A DNA stretch of 64,000 nucleotides from Nocardia asteroides (lineage in GTDB: Bacteria > Actinomycetota > Actinomycetes > Mycobacteriales > Mycobacteriaceae), in assembly GCA_019930625.1 (NCBI GenBank), contig CP082844.1, positions 6,758,001 to 6,822,000 on the forward strand, written 5' to 3'. Under the pieces are notes generated by a model that worked only from the letters and a program-made list of their open reading frames with translations, had not been told where the DNA came from and did no database searches. Position numbers and translations under genes: made by a program. Positions 1 to 8,329 of this stretch are shown one piece after another (the first letter of the stretch is position 1; every line of letters starts with the position of its first letter).

Positions 1-183
1 GAGATCTTTCCCATCGCCAGCACGCCCGGTCTGCGGCTCATCGCCCATCCGGCCGAACCGGGCTCCCCCTCAGCCCGAGCCCTGGCCCTGCTGGGTACCC
101 TGGCAACCGACATTCGAGGTCCCCACCATCACGCCGACACCGTCCGAGCGGGACGCTCGCCTCGGCCCAGACCAGTGCTCTGA
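1..183 (+). CDS. 3' end of an unidentified protein (5' part lies outside the window)
   Basis: An open frame runs from the first base to a TGA at 181-183, giving 60 residues with no start inside the window. The segment reads IFPIASTPGLRLIAHPAEPG followed by a helix-like stretch (ALALLGTLATDIRG). The ALALLGTLATDIRG ending is reminiscent of the C-terminus of LysR-type regulator effector domains, but this is too short to be firm. It converges with the minus-strand gene fragment at 215-499. Confidence 0.35.
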   Translation, partial: EIFPIASTPGLRLIAHPAEPGSPSARALALLGTLATDIRGPHHHADTVRAGRSPRPRPVL

Positions 184-214
184 TCAGGTATTTCGCGAGC
201 CCATGGCCAGCACT

Positions 215-499
215 TCACGCCGGTTCAACGCCGCCGGGCGCGTGCGTGTACTCAGCTAGCCGAGGCCGCCCCAGTGCTTGACGCGGCGTCGGATCGTGCG
301 GTCGGAGCAGCGCCGTTGCCCTGAATTCCCTGCGGCCCTGCCTGCGAAAGACGTGCGAGCTGCCACCGAGGACCGAGTACCGCTCCAAGAGCAGCACCTG
401 TTGGCCTGCCGCAGCCGAGTAGGCGGCGGCGGTGCTGTCGCCGAAGCCGGATCCTATTACGATGGCATCGAATTGCTTTGCGTTGGTCAGGTTTTCCAT
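215..499 (-). pseudogene. N-terminal fragment of a phytoene desaturase/retinol saturase-type FAD oxidoreductase
   Basis: The first 60 residues are the FAD-binding Rossmann start of the carotenoid desaturase/isomerase-like family: FDAIVIGSGFGDSTAAAYSA, then VLLLERYSVLGGSSHVFRRQ. Family members are about 500 aa and continue with a tryptophan-containing segment and then the substrate domain; here similarity stops near residue 60 and the remaining 34 residues look like out-of-frame read-through. The third glycine of the GxGxxG motif is replaced (GFGD). It lies just downstream of the DHA2 exporter on the same strand, so it was probably the last gene of that operon before truncation. A short transposase-like stretch in another frame (256-320) may mark the event that cut it. 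Confidence 0.6.
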
Positions 500-592
500 G
501 ACAGCCCCTTTTTCAGGTCGGCAGGTATTTGTCCCGGCTCGTTGATACGGTGGCAGCCGAGGATTCGCGTTTTACTGCCTGCCGCCCCCTCT

Positions 593-2212
593 TCATGGCT
601 TGGACTTCTCTTTCCAGACGAGGAGCACGGATTCGTCGGCGGGTTTCCATGGCAGGAAGATGGCTATGGCAACCGCGACGATCAGTGAAGCCGAAACCGT
701 CACATACGACGCGAGTCGGAACCCCTCCATGGACGCGGATTTCATCGCGTAGATCAGTTCGGCCTTCTGGGGGGCGAAGGCCGGGTTGGTGGGGCGCTTG
801 ACCATTTCCAGGACGGCGATGACGCTTTCGCGGGCGAAGCTCTTCTCGTTCGGGGTCATCAGGAACTCTGGGATGGCATCGATGCGCGGTCCGACCTTGG
901 TCGTGTACACCGACGCCACGATCGATCCCAGCACCGCGACGCCGAGGGTTCCCCCCGCCTCGCGGGTGGTGTCGTTGACCGCCGAACCGGCTCCTGCTTC
1001 GTCGAGGGCGACAGAGGACATGATCGATTCGGTCGCCGGGCCCTGCACAATTGCCAGTCCTAGGCCCATCAGCACCATCGAGACGAGCACGGGACCGACA
1101 TAGGGTGTCTGCACCTCGACCTGCCCGGCGACGAACATTCCGGCACTCATCACCACCAGACCGAGGACGATGACCGCGGTGGTGCCGGTCTTCTGGGCGA
1201 TCAGCGTGGCCACCGGGGCGCCGACGGCAATGGACACGGCGAACGGTAGCGAGTGCAAACCGAACTCCAGCGGCGACAGCTCCATCACTCCCTGGAAATA
1301 CGCGGTGATCATGAACAAGAACCCGAACATGCAGAAGTAGCCGACCGCGATCGCCAGCGCGGGCAGGGAGAATCGCCGGATCCGGAACAGGTTCATGTTC
1401 AGCACGGGTGCCGCAGTGCGCAATTCCCACCGGAGGAACATCACGAAGCAGACCACGGCGAAGACGAAGCCGGTCAGGCTGGCCGGGGAAAGCCAGCCCT
1501 GATGCGGGGCCTCGATGATGGTCCACACCAAGGCGGTGATGCTCAGAAGCGACAGGGCTATGCCGATGACGTCGAGCCCGCCGGTGTGTGTGGCCTTCGA
1601 CTCGGGAACCAGCAGGCGAGTGAGAACCAGGACGACGGTGGCGACGGGAACGTTGACCCAGAAGACCGAGTGCCAGGAGAAGTGCTCGAGTAGCCAGCCG
1701 CCGGCGGTCGGCCCGATCGCGATGGCGAAGCCGGCCATCGCCGTCCACGCCGCGATGGCGATGGCCCGTTCCCTGACGTCGGTGAAGATGTTGATGATCA
1801 GCGCGAGGGTCGCGGGGAACACCGCGGCGGCGAACACTCCCATCGCGGCGCGGGCGGCGATCACCTGGCCCAGGTCGGTCGCCAATGCGCCACCCAGAGA
1901 CATCACCGCGACGCCGGCCAGCCCCAGCATCATCACCGTGCGCCGGCCGTAGCGGTCTCCGAGGTGACCGCACGCCAGCAGCAAGCCCGCGAAGGTCAGC
2001 GTGTAGGCGTCGACCACCCACTGCAACCCACTGAAGCCGGCACGCAACTGCACACCCAGAGACGGCAACGCGACGTTGACGACGGTGTTGTCGAGCACCA
2101 CGAGCAGTTCCGCGACGCAGATGACGGCGAGTGCCGGCCACCGACCCCGCACGCTCGGAACTGCGGAGTGCGCTGCCGGTGCGGCGGGTTCCGCGACAGA
2201 TGGGTGGGGCAT
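593..2212 (-). CDS. DHA2-family MFS drug exporter (14 TM)
   Basis: This 539-residue membrane protein is a proton-coupled multidrug efflux transporter of the DHA2 (EmrB/QacA-like) branch. Visible marks are the motif DNTVVNVALPSL in TM1 (motif D1), GHLGDRYGRRTVMM in the TM2-3 loop (motif A) and many hydrophobic segments consistent with 14 helices. The ATG at 2212 was preferred over in-frame starts at 2296 and 2233 because GAGGAG lies 10 nt upstream of it and homologous sequence begins there. It follows the AurF-type oxygenase on the same strand after a 159-nt gap, and the divergent TetR gene beyond is the likely regulator of both. The substrate is unknown; drug or solvent export is inferred from the family and the TetR context. 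Confidence 0.9.
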   Translation of the reverse strand: MPHPSVAEPAAPAAHSAVPSVRGRWPALAVICVAELLVVLDNTVVNVALPSLGVQLRAGFSGLQWVVDAYTLTFAGLLLACGHLGDRYGRRTVMMLGLAGVAVMSLGGALATDLGQVIAARAAMGVFAAAVFPATLALIINIFTDVRERAIAIAAWTAMAGFAIAIGPTAGGWLLEHFSWHSVFWVNVPVATVVLVLTRLLVPESKATHTGGLDVIGIALSLLSITALVWTIIEAPHQGWLSPASLTGFVFAVVCFVMFLRWELRTAAPVLNMNLFRIRRFSLPALAIAVGYFCMFGFLFMITAYFQGVMELSPLEFGLHSLPFAVSIAVGAPVATLIAQKTGTTAVIVLGLVVMSAGMFVAGQVEVQTPYVGPVLVSMVLMGLGLAIVQGPATESIMSSVALDEAGAGSAVNDTTREAGGTLGVAVLGSIVASVYTTKVGPRIDAIPEFLMTPNEKSFARESVIAVLEMVKRPTNPAFAPQKAELIYAMKSASMEGFRLASYVTVSASLIVAVAIAIFLPWKPADESVLLVWKEKSKP

Positions 2213-2371
2213 AGGAAATCGACTCCTCGTCATTGCGCTGCGGGCTAACTCGGAAAGGGGTGGCCGCCAGCCCGCTCGGGCACGATGGTTGGCCACCGCG
2301 GGCCGACAGCCACAGGGGCGCCGGCGGCGGCTCGATTCCGCGACAGCACCGGCTTTTGCAGGAACGCCAGA

Positions 2372-3382
2372 TCAGGCCGCCGCGCGCCGGTGGGGTTCGG
2401 AACGGTAGCGGGTGGTGGGTCCATCGATGCCGAGCAGTTTCCATACCCGGCGGGAGATCTGGTTGATCAACCCGATCTCAGCGGCGAGGGTGCGGACGTC
2501 TGCGAAGAAGTCGGCGAAGGCCTGTTTCGAGTCCGGCGAGCGGTAGAACACTTCCTTCCGCACCGAGTCCGGGATACCGGCCTCGGAGAAGAACGCCCGC
2601 GGTGGGGTGACGATAGCGCGGCCGAGCGCGAACATGATGATCGGCAAGGCCACCGACAAGCCCAGCCTGTGGATCGGATTAGTCTGCGGCACTCTCTGTT
2701 TGAGGAATTCATGGGCGAACGAGATGTGGCGCGCCTCCTCGGCCACGTGGATGGCCATCACCGAGCGCATGATCGGATGCACTTCCTCACCGGAACGCAG
2801 GATCGCCTTCTGAATGTGATCGATGGGTTCCTCACCGGCCAGTACGCCCATGAAGAACAGATTGGGGAACAACGCTCCGGCGGGCCCGACCACGTATCCC
2901 AGCAGCGTTTTCAACCACGGCGTCATCCCGGGCACATCGATACCGATGCGGTTGACCATCTCCTGGAACATCAGGTTGTGGTTGCACTCCTCGATGATTT
3001 CGTGTGTGCAGTACCGGAATTCCGGCGAGCCGTTGGGCAGACGGTAGGCGTGCTGGACCATGCCGCTGATCAGCATCAACTCGAACTGCAACCCGACCTT
3101 CGCGATATTGGACTGCCGGTACTTACCGATCGCGATCTGACGCTCCCGCGGCAACGCCCGATACCAGGGATGAGGCCCCAGCATCTCACCGGACACGGTG
3201 AGGATCCAACGCTCGGGCGCGGTGTCGGCCTCGAAATCCGGGTGCTCCCAGTCGATATCGAGGTAAGGGTCGAAGCGTCGGTGCACCGAACCCTCCGACA
3301 GCAGCGACAGCTTGTCCGCGTACGCCCGGGCCTTGTCGACGACATCGTCGCCGGGCGCGGCCTGGTTCACCTCGATCGTCAT
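2372..3382 (-). CDS. AurF-family non-haem di-iron oxygenase
   Basis: The 336-residue protein matches the p-aminobenzoate N-oxygenase (AurF)-like di-iron family. Two iron-ligand helices are visible: THEIIEECNHNLMF near residues 125-140 and HVAEEARHISFAH near 210-225, both carrying E-x-x-H. Length is normal for the family. Members oxidise aryl amines or remain uncharacterised; in actinobacteria many are linked to TetR regulators, and the substrate here is unknown. The gene is the first of a minus-strand unit with the DHA2 exporter downstream. Its promoter region (3383-3580) is shared with a divergent TetR gene and holds a perfect GTTAC-N5-GTAAC palindrome 25 nt before the ATG. The start follows a CGAGGAGAGG-like ribosome site. 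Confidence 0.88.
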   Translation of the reverse strand: MTIEVNQAAPGDDVVDKARAYADKLSLLSEGSVHRRFDPYLDIDWEHPDFEADTAPERWILTVSGEMLGPHPWYRALPRERQIAIGKYRQSNIAKVGLQFELMLISGMVQHAYRLPNGSPEFRYCTHEIIEECNHNLMFQEMVNRIGIDVPGMTPWLKTLLGYVVGPAGALFPNLFFMGVLAGEEPIDHIQKAILRSGEEVHPIMRSVMAIHVAEEARHISFAHEFLKQRVPQTNPIHRLGLSVALPIIMFALGRAIVTPPRAFFSEAGIPDSVRKEVFYRSPDSKQAFADFFADVRTLAAEIGLINQISRRVWKLLGIDGPTTRYRSEPHRRAAA

Positions 3383-3406
3383 CGGCCTCTCCTCGCCACG
3401 TTTTCT

Positions 3407-3421
3407 GTTACTACATGTAAC
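3407..3421. promoter_or_regulatory. Palindromic operator candidate GTTAC-N5-GTAAC upstream of the AurF-type gene
   Basis: GTTACTACATGTAAC is a perfect inverted repeat with 5-bp arms and a 5-bp spacer. It sits 25 nt before the oxygenase start, in the promoter region shared with the divergent TetR gene. It could be a regulator-binding site; no binding evidence is available. Confidence 0.5.
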
Positions 3422-3437
3422 GCTAACATCAGGCTAA

Positions 3438-3453
3438 TAGAACGACTGGTCTA
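3438..3453. promoter_or_regulatory. First of two LmrA/YxaF-type TetR operator candidates
   Basis: The sequence TAGAACGACTGGTCTA ends in GA-N-T-GGTCTA, close to the published LmrA/YxaF box core (tagaNYGgTCTA). A second copy lies at 3512-3527 in the same orientation. The adjacent TetR protein resembles the LmrA/YxaF subgroup, which supports the assignment. Confidence 0.5.
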
Positions 3454-3511
3454 TCGCAAGCAGGTTTCTCGGCCCCGCTTCAGGGAATTACAGAGCTGCG
3501 GCTCCATTAAG

Positions 3512-3527
3512 AGAACCGAATGGTCTA
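3512..3527. promoter_or_regulatory. Second LmrA/YxaF-type TetR operator candidate
   Basis: AGAACCGAATGGTCTA shares the CGA-N-TGGTCTA core with the site at 3438-3453, 74 bp away. It lies 54 nt upstream of the TetR start, where it could mediate autorepression. Confidence 0.5.
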
Positions 3528-3580
3528 CTCCGGCTCGCCGCTAGGCTGGATCGCCTGTACTGAGGGGAAGAGAGAGGCTC

Positions 3581-4153
3581 ATGGCTGCGGATGCGCGACG
3601 GCGCTTGATCGAGAGCGCGATCGAGCTGATCCGACGTCGAGGGGTGGCAGGCACCGGGGTGGCCGATCTGCTCGAGCACAGCGGCACCGCACGACAATCG
3701 ATCTACAAGCACTTTTCCGGCGGAAAGACCGAGTTGATCGAGGAGTCCGTGCGGACCGCGGGGGCCTGGATCGAGCAGATGATCGAACAGATGGCCGAGA
3801 CCCTCTCGCCGCAGGAAATGCTGCAGGCTTTCGTCGAGTACTGGAAATGGGTGCTGGTGACCAGCGACTACCAGTCCGGATGCCCGATCGCCGCCGCGGC
3901 ATACGGCGGAAGCGAAGCACCTGGCGCCCGGGAGTTGGCCAGCCAGGCATTCCGGCACTGGGAGCACCACCTGGCCGAGAAAGCCATCGCACAGGGCATA
4001 CCCGCCCGTACCGCCCAAGGCCTGGCGACCACGACAATCGCGGCGATCGAGGGCGCAGTCATGATGTCGATCGCAGACCACAGCATCGCACCCCTCAACC
4101 GCACCTACGACCAGCTCCGCCACCTGCTCCAGAACCATCTCGAAGCGCCGTGA
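3581..4153 (+). CDS. TetR/AcrR-family regulator, LmrA/YxaF-like
   Basis: The 190-residue protein begins with a TetR DNA-binding domain: RRLIESAIELIRRRGVAGTG, then the HTH VADLLEHSGTARQSIYKHF followed by GGKTELI. The GGK and later SDYQSGCPIAAAAY stretches are typical of the LmrA/YxaF subgroup, whose members repress neighbouring efflux or oxidoreductase genes and release DNA on binding small aromatic compounds. It is divergent from the AurF-type oxygenase and DHA2 exporter, its most likely targets, and two matching operator-like sequences lie upstream. A ribosome site (GAGAGAGGC) precedes the ATG. Confidence 0.88.
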   Translation: MAADARRRLIESAIELIRRRGVAGTGVADLLEHSGTARQSIYKHFSGGKTELIEESVRTAGAWIEQMIEQMAETLSPQEMLQAFVEYWKWVLVTSDYQSGCPIAAAAYGGSEAPGARELASQAFRHWEHHLAEKAIAQGIPARTAQGLATTTIAAIEGAVMMSIADHSIAPLNRTYDQLRHLLQNHLEAP

Positions 4154-4460
4154 TCACGCCACCATCAAGCACCGGCGACAAACGTCGGCAAACGGAAAAA
4201 CGGACTGGCGCAGCACAGTTTCACCCGAGACGATGACCATGCCCGCGCTGACCCACAAGACCCGTCCGGCCCCAAGACCTCGCGCACATAACAACGGCAC
4301 TCCGGCGGCGGGAGCCGGTTCTCGAGCACAGCCCGGTCAGCACCTCACCGCCGTCCAGCCCGAACGGTGTTCCTCCTTCCGCCGAGATCCGTCATCGCGA
4401 TTCGACCGCGAACCAACCCACCAGTCGGACGGAAACCGGCAGCTCCCGGCCCTGCTCTGC
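4154..4460. other. Non-coding stretch upstream of the coaD relic
   Basis: No gene, RNA or strong terminator could be recognised here. One plus-strand frame stays open through this stretch into the coaD fragment, but its sequence is Pro/Arg-rich and looks non-coding, and no CoaD N-terminal motif (such as PGSFDP) is present. Confidence 0.5.
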
Positions 4461-4655
4461 GGCGACTTCGACTACGAGCGATCCATGGCCCGTATGAACC
4501 ACCCACTCACCGGCGTGGACACGGTCTTTATCGCCAGCGACCCGGCTTAGGGGTTCGTGTCCAGCTCGTTGGTCAAGGAGGTCGCCGCGGCAGATGGCGA
4601 CCTCACCGGCCTGCTGCCAGCGCCGGTGCGTAGTCGACTGCTGAAGCGGCTGTAG
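4461..4655 (+). pseudogene. coaD: 3' fragment of phosphopantetheine adenylyltransferase (coaD) with an in-frame stop
   Basis: The frame reads GDFDYERSMARMNHPLTGVD, then TVFIASDPA, a TAG at 4548-4550, and in the same frame GFVSSSLVKEVAAADGDLTG and LLPAPVRSRLLKRL before a TAG at 4653-4655. This is the second half of CoaD, which transfers AMP to 4'-phosphopantetheine in CoA synthesis; the family has a tyrosine where the stop lies (DPAYSFVSSS). The N-terminal half with the TxGH nucleotide site is missing. CoaD is normally essential, so an intact copy must lie elsewhere. This is a dead duplicate or a piece brought in with other DNA. Confidence 0.8.
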
Positions 4656-4997
4656 GTTCAGCCGATCGCTACGGAGACCCCCTCCTACCCTTGTCAGTCA
4701 GCAGAATCGGAGGTCCAGTCATCAGTGAACGATTGATTGCGGTGTGACACCAATATTACGAATGAACGTGCTTTCGCCTGGCGATGTCGTTCTAGCACTC
4801 TCACACGGGGAACGGTTGGAGAGCTGGCGGGACAGCGAGCTCGGCTTTCTGGGCGATGACAACTACGGAGGCTACTGATCTGCGGCACCGAATCGCGAAC
4901 TGGGAGCTTGTCGGTCGGAGCCAGGACCGCACGCAAGACCGGCAACGACTGCCCGCGCTCGAAGTTGGTCGTGATGTGCGCGGAGTGCGCGATGCGG
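4656..4997. other. Intergenic stretch, AT-richer, no clear gene
   Basis: The only coding-like item is a 38-codon frame at 4762-4878 (begins MNVLSPGDVV, ends DDNYGGY), without a recognisable family or a good ribosome site. It could be a remnant. Nothing else was seen. Confidence 0.3.
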
Positions 4998-6062
4998 CTA
5001 TAAAATCAGCATGCTGTCGCCGAACATGTCGAACTCATATCCGCCGTTCTCCAAGATCTCGGAGTAGGAGCGCATAACAAGATCTTTGCCGGCGAAAGCG
5101 GCAGTTAATACGATATGGCTGGACCGTGGCCGGTGGAGGTTCGTCAGAAGTGCGTCCACGACCTTGAACTGGAATCCGGGATAAATATAGAGATCGGTCC
5201 ACGCCGCCTGAGGCCGAATAGCGGCCTTGGGCTCGTTGTGGACTGCCAGTGACTCGAGAGTTCGCATGACCGTCGTGCCAACAGCGACGATGCGTCGCTT
5301 CTCGGCTAGGGCTCGATTGATTTTCGCGGCGGACTCATCCCCGACCTCGAAGAATTCGGATCTCACATTGTGGTCCTCGACCTCCTCCGTGCCGATATGA
5401 CGAACTGCGAGGATTTCAGTGGCCCCTACATGCAGGGTAATGTATGCAAGCTCGACCCCCTTGTCGGCGATGCGATTCAGCAACTCTTCAGAGAAATGAA
5501 GGCCCGCCGACGGAATCTCCAGCGAACCAGGTTTCTCGGCGTAAACCGAGCGATAAGCCTCCGGCGTCGTCCGCCAGTATGTCGGGTCCAAGTGAATTGT
5601 CTCGTCGATGCGCCGACCGTATCGATCAAGTGCCTGCGTCAATCGCTCGGCGGACTCGAACTTCACTCTCCAGAGCTGGCCGGGCTGTGATTCGAGTAAG
5701 GCACAGGTAAGCAGGCTGTCGTCGATTGATGTCAGGGTCATCCCCGGCTCCAATCGTTGCCCGGCCTCCATTTTGACAATGGTCGCGCCGCCAGGCTCAT
5801 GACCGTAAACGATCACGTCCACAGTTTCGTTACAATACCGAAAAGATAGCGTGTTGGACATCATATAGCTATCATTCAATACCAGTAGATCACCCGGCCG
5901 AAGATAGTTGTAAATAGTCGAAAATACCGTGTGCTCGATCGTCGCCCTAGAACGTTCGAGCACGACCATCCTTCCGTCCTCACGACGTTTGCCGCGCAAC
6001 TCGACAGGATCGGATGGCATAACCCTTTCCCCCGGATCGAAATCAAATTCTGAAGTCTTCAT
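4998..6062 (-). CDS. QueA-like S-adenosylmethionine:tRNA ribosyltransferase-isomerase family protein
   Basis: QueA moves the ribosyl part of SAM onto preQ1-modified tRNA to make epoxyqueuosine. This 354-residue protein spans the family: DFDFDPGERV-like N-terminus start, LRPGDLLVLNDSYMMSN near residue 55, IPSAGLHFSEELL near 183, TLHVGATEIL near 208, AVGTTVMRTLESL near 261, ALLTNLHRPRSSH near 304 and a FGDSMLIL ending. The usual PLPPYI stretch is not evident and several blocks differ from canonical QueA, so it may act on another substrate. AGGAGG lies 9 nt before the ATG. Queuosine synthesis is uncommon in actinobacteria, no other que gene is in the window, and the gene uses more A/T-ending codons than its surroundings, suggesting transfer. 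It is flanked by a coaD relic and an IS630-like relic. Confidence 0.8.
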   Translation of the reverse strand: MKTSEFDFDPGERVMPSDPVELRGKRREDGRMVVLERSRATIEHTVFSTIYNYLRPGDLLVLNDSYMMSNTLSFRYCNETVDVIVYGHEPGGATIVKMEAGQRLEPGMTLTSIDDSLLTCALLESQPGQLWRVKFESAERLTQALDRYGRRIDETIHLDPTYWRTTPEAYRSVYAEKPGSLEIPSAGLHFSEELLNRIADKGVELAYITLHVGATEILAVRHIGTEEVEDHNVRSEFFEVGDESAAKINRALAEKRRIVAVGTTVMRTLESLAVHNEPKAAIRPQAAWTDLYIYPGFQFKVVDALLTNLHRPRSSHIVLTAAFAGKDLVMRSYSEILENGGYEFDMFGDSMLIL

Positions 6063-6215
6063 GATTCGTCATCCTCCTAGTGTGCCGTGATTCCGCTTTG
6101 CTTACCAAGGGGTTCGTGATTTGGTCGAGTCAGGCGGTGATGCAGGCCAGGTGCGGGTCATCGGAAAAATCCGCGGACGAGATCGAAACCCGCGTCCCTG
6201 GAGCGAGACTCAGTA
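6063..6215. promoter_or_regulatory. Promoter region of the QueA-like gene
   Basis: This short region lies upstream of the minus-strand QueA-like gene and includes its ribosome site (AGGAGG on the minus strand, about 6072-6077). No clear promoter hexamers or operator palindrome could be picked out. Confidence 0.3.
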
Positions 6216-6410
6216 CTAGGCATGGTTGTCGACGAGTTTCCGGAAGCTGGCATAGGGAAGAGCCCCTTCGGCCATGATCTCGCCGACGATGTAGCTCCAC
6301 ACGAACGGCACGGCCGTGGCGTTCCATCGGGTGATGCAGTCGCGGATCTGCGTGATCAGCACCTCCACCGGGCTGAAGAATGCCGCAGCGAAGCGATTGC
6401 ATCCTTGCAC
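6216..6410 (-). pseudogene. C-terminal relic of an IS630-family transposase
   Basis: The minus-strand frame contains QIRDCITRWNATAVPFVWSY, which resembles the C-terminal signature of IS630-type DDE transposases (I..I..WN....PFVW..T.D.I). The catalytic DDE region is absent, and there are no terminal repeats that I can recognise. The frame opens at 6473, but similarity is limited to the last ~60 residues. It is most likely a decayed insertion sequence at the edge of the QueA/coaD patch. Confidence 0.45.
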
Positions 6411-6856
6411 GTAATCAATTGTAGCCCTTCGTGTTTGGTTTCCACTGAGGATCGGCCGAAAATGCGCCGACATGCGCCGACATGCTCGAAGAGCTCAGAC
6501 GTCGTAACGCCAGAGAGGATTCGCCACGACAGCATGGCCAGCGTCGACGTAGCTTCCGACGGTCCGCCGCGTCCTCGTGGTCTGAGCAGCGATAACGCAG
6601 AACATTCGGCAGCGAAACATATTTCGAGCTCCGCTGCGGCACTGCTGGTCGGCAGAGGCGGCGTTTCCGTGTCCGACTCGAACTACAGCCTCGAAAGCCG
6701 GGCTGTCGTCTCACTCGTCAATCGGGTCGTCAGCACAAGCGACTCCGAGGGCAGGACAGATTCCGGACTGGAATCTTACGACCGTCAGCGTGGTGGTCCG
6801 ACAACGGGTGGCAGCTGTTCGGCCCACGGCGGCAAGATACTCGTCACCGGCGATGA
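6411..6856. other. Gene-free stretch upstream of the second DHA2 exporter's 3' end
   Basis: No coding frame with family similarity or ribosome site was found on either strand. A 10-bp tandem copy (CATGCGCCGA) occurs near 6471-6490. The region is probably decayed DNA. Confidence 0.4.
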
Positions 6857-8329
6857 TCAGCGACCACAGTCAGCCGACCGGCGCGGTAGCAGCAAGGCCG
6901 GAATCAACGCGAGCGCGATCACGACCGGAGCGATCAGATAGGTGTGCTGGAACGCCTCGGCCAGGGCGGGAGCGATCTCGGCGCGCTGCGCCGGACCCAT
7001 GCCGTGCAGCGCTTGCAGGCCGCCGGTCACCGGGAGCAGCGCGCCCAGGATGACCGAGGACACCGCGGTGCCGACCGCCAGGGCGGTGGTGCTGATCATG
7101 TTCAGCACCGTCGATCCCGCCGGCTGATCCGCCCGGCTCAGCGACCGGGTCGCGGTGGTCATGACCGGCATCATGGTGCCGCCGCCACCGGCGCCCATGA
7201 GCAGCATGCTCGCGCCGAGCGCCCAGTACGGCGCGTCCGCGTCCAGCTGGACGATGAACAGCACGAAACCGGTGAGGGTTACCGTGATCGATACCGGCAG
7301 GTAGCGGCCGGGCGGAATCCGATCGATCAACCGGCCCGCTACCTGCATGGTCAGACCGGAGGCCAGCGCGAACGGGATACCCAGGGCGCCTGCCACCAGC
7401 GCTGATTCGCCACGAGCCACCTGAAAATACAGGGGCAGCAACAGCATCGAACCGAAGTAGCCGCTCGCGAACAGGGCCAGCAGCAGCGCGGAGGTGCCGC
7501 TGATCCGGTTGCCGAGCACCCGCAGATTCAGCAGCGGCTGCGCGGTGGTCAGCGATCGGTGCACGAAGGCGGCGATGAGCCCGACCCCGGCCAGCAGCGG
7601 GATCAGCACGGCGGGTGTGGCGAATCCGGCCTGCTCACCCGCCGCGGTCACCCCGTAGATCAGCAGGGCCAGGCCGGGCGACATCAACAGGAGTCCGGGC
7701 AGGTCGAGCGCGTGCCGCGGTTCCGGCGGATCGTCGGGCACGATCCGGGCGGCCAGGACCAGCACCAGCGCACCCATCGGCAGATTGATGAAGAACATCC
7801 ACCGCCGCGACACCTCGTCGATCAGGTAGCCGCCGATCACGGGCCCGAGCAGCGGGCCGACCAGAATGGCCAGACCCAGGGTGCTCATCAGCCGTCCGAG
7901 CCGATCCGGCCCGGCCGCGCGCAGCAGGATCGTCATCGCGACCGGCATGAGCAGCCCGCCGCTGGCGCCCTGCACGACCCGGAAAGCGAGGAGCGACTCG
8001 ATGTTCCAGGCGAGCCCAGCCAGCATCGAGCCGGCCGCGAAGGCGGCGATCGCGGTCAGGTACAGCCGTTTGGCGCCGAACCGGCCGACCAGCCACGCCG
8101 AGGTCGGCACCACGGCGCCGAGCGCGAGCGAATAGCCGGTCGCCACCCACTGGATGGTGTTCAGGCCCGCGTCGAACTGCGCGGACAGCGCGTTGATCGA
8201 GACATTGACGATGGTCTGGTCCAGTGTGGCCATGATCGTACCGAGCACCAGCACCAGGACGATCGTCATCGGGTTGCGGGCGGCGACCGGCGACGCGGGA
8301 GCCGTTGCGGTAGTGGCCACGGCCCTCAC
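6857..8329 (-). CDS. DHA2-family MFS drug exporter (EmrB/QacA-like)
   Basis: This 490-residue exporter has LDQTIVNVSINALSAQFD in TM1 (motif D1), a motif-A loop (WLVGRFGAKRLYL), motif C-like LGPVIGGYLID in TM5 and hydrophobic segments for about 14 helices. The start was set to the GTG at 8329 because it overlaps the TGA of the upstream flavin reductase (GTGA), an arrangement typical of translational coupling; an ATG at 8377 would extend into that gene. It therefore forms a two-gene operon with the reductase. Such pairs often handle quinones or redox-active drugs, but no substrate can be read from the sequence. Confidence 0.9.
   Translation of the reverse strand: MRAVATTATAPASPVAARNPMTIVLVLVLGTIMATLDQTIVNVSINALSAQFDAGLNTIQWVATGYSLALGAVVPTSAWLVGRFGAKRLYLTAIAAFAAGSMLAGLAWNIESLLAFRVVQGASGGLLMPVAMTILLRAAGPDRLGRLMSTLGLAILVGPLLGPVIGGYLIDEVSRRWMFFINLPMGALVLVLAARIVPDDPPEPRHALDLPGLLLMSPGLALLIYGVTAAGEQAGFATPAVLIPLLAGVGLIAAFVHRSLTTAQPLLNLRVLGNRISGTSALLLALFASGYFGSMLLLPLYFQVARGESALVAGALGIPFALASGLTMQVAGRLIDRIPPGRYLPVSITVTLTGFVLFIVQLDADAPYWALGASMLLMGAGGGGTMMPVMTTATRSLSRADQPAGSTVLNMISTTALAVGTAVSSVILGALLPVTGGLQALHGMGPAQRAEIAPALAEAFQHTYLIAPVVIALALIPALLLPRRSADCGR

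Noticed and set aside
513..2444. 643-codon minus-strand frame over the first DHA2 exporter
   Set aside because: It is out of frame with the clear transporter and Arg-rich; a GC artefact.
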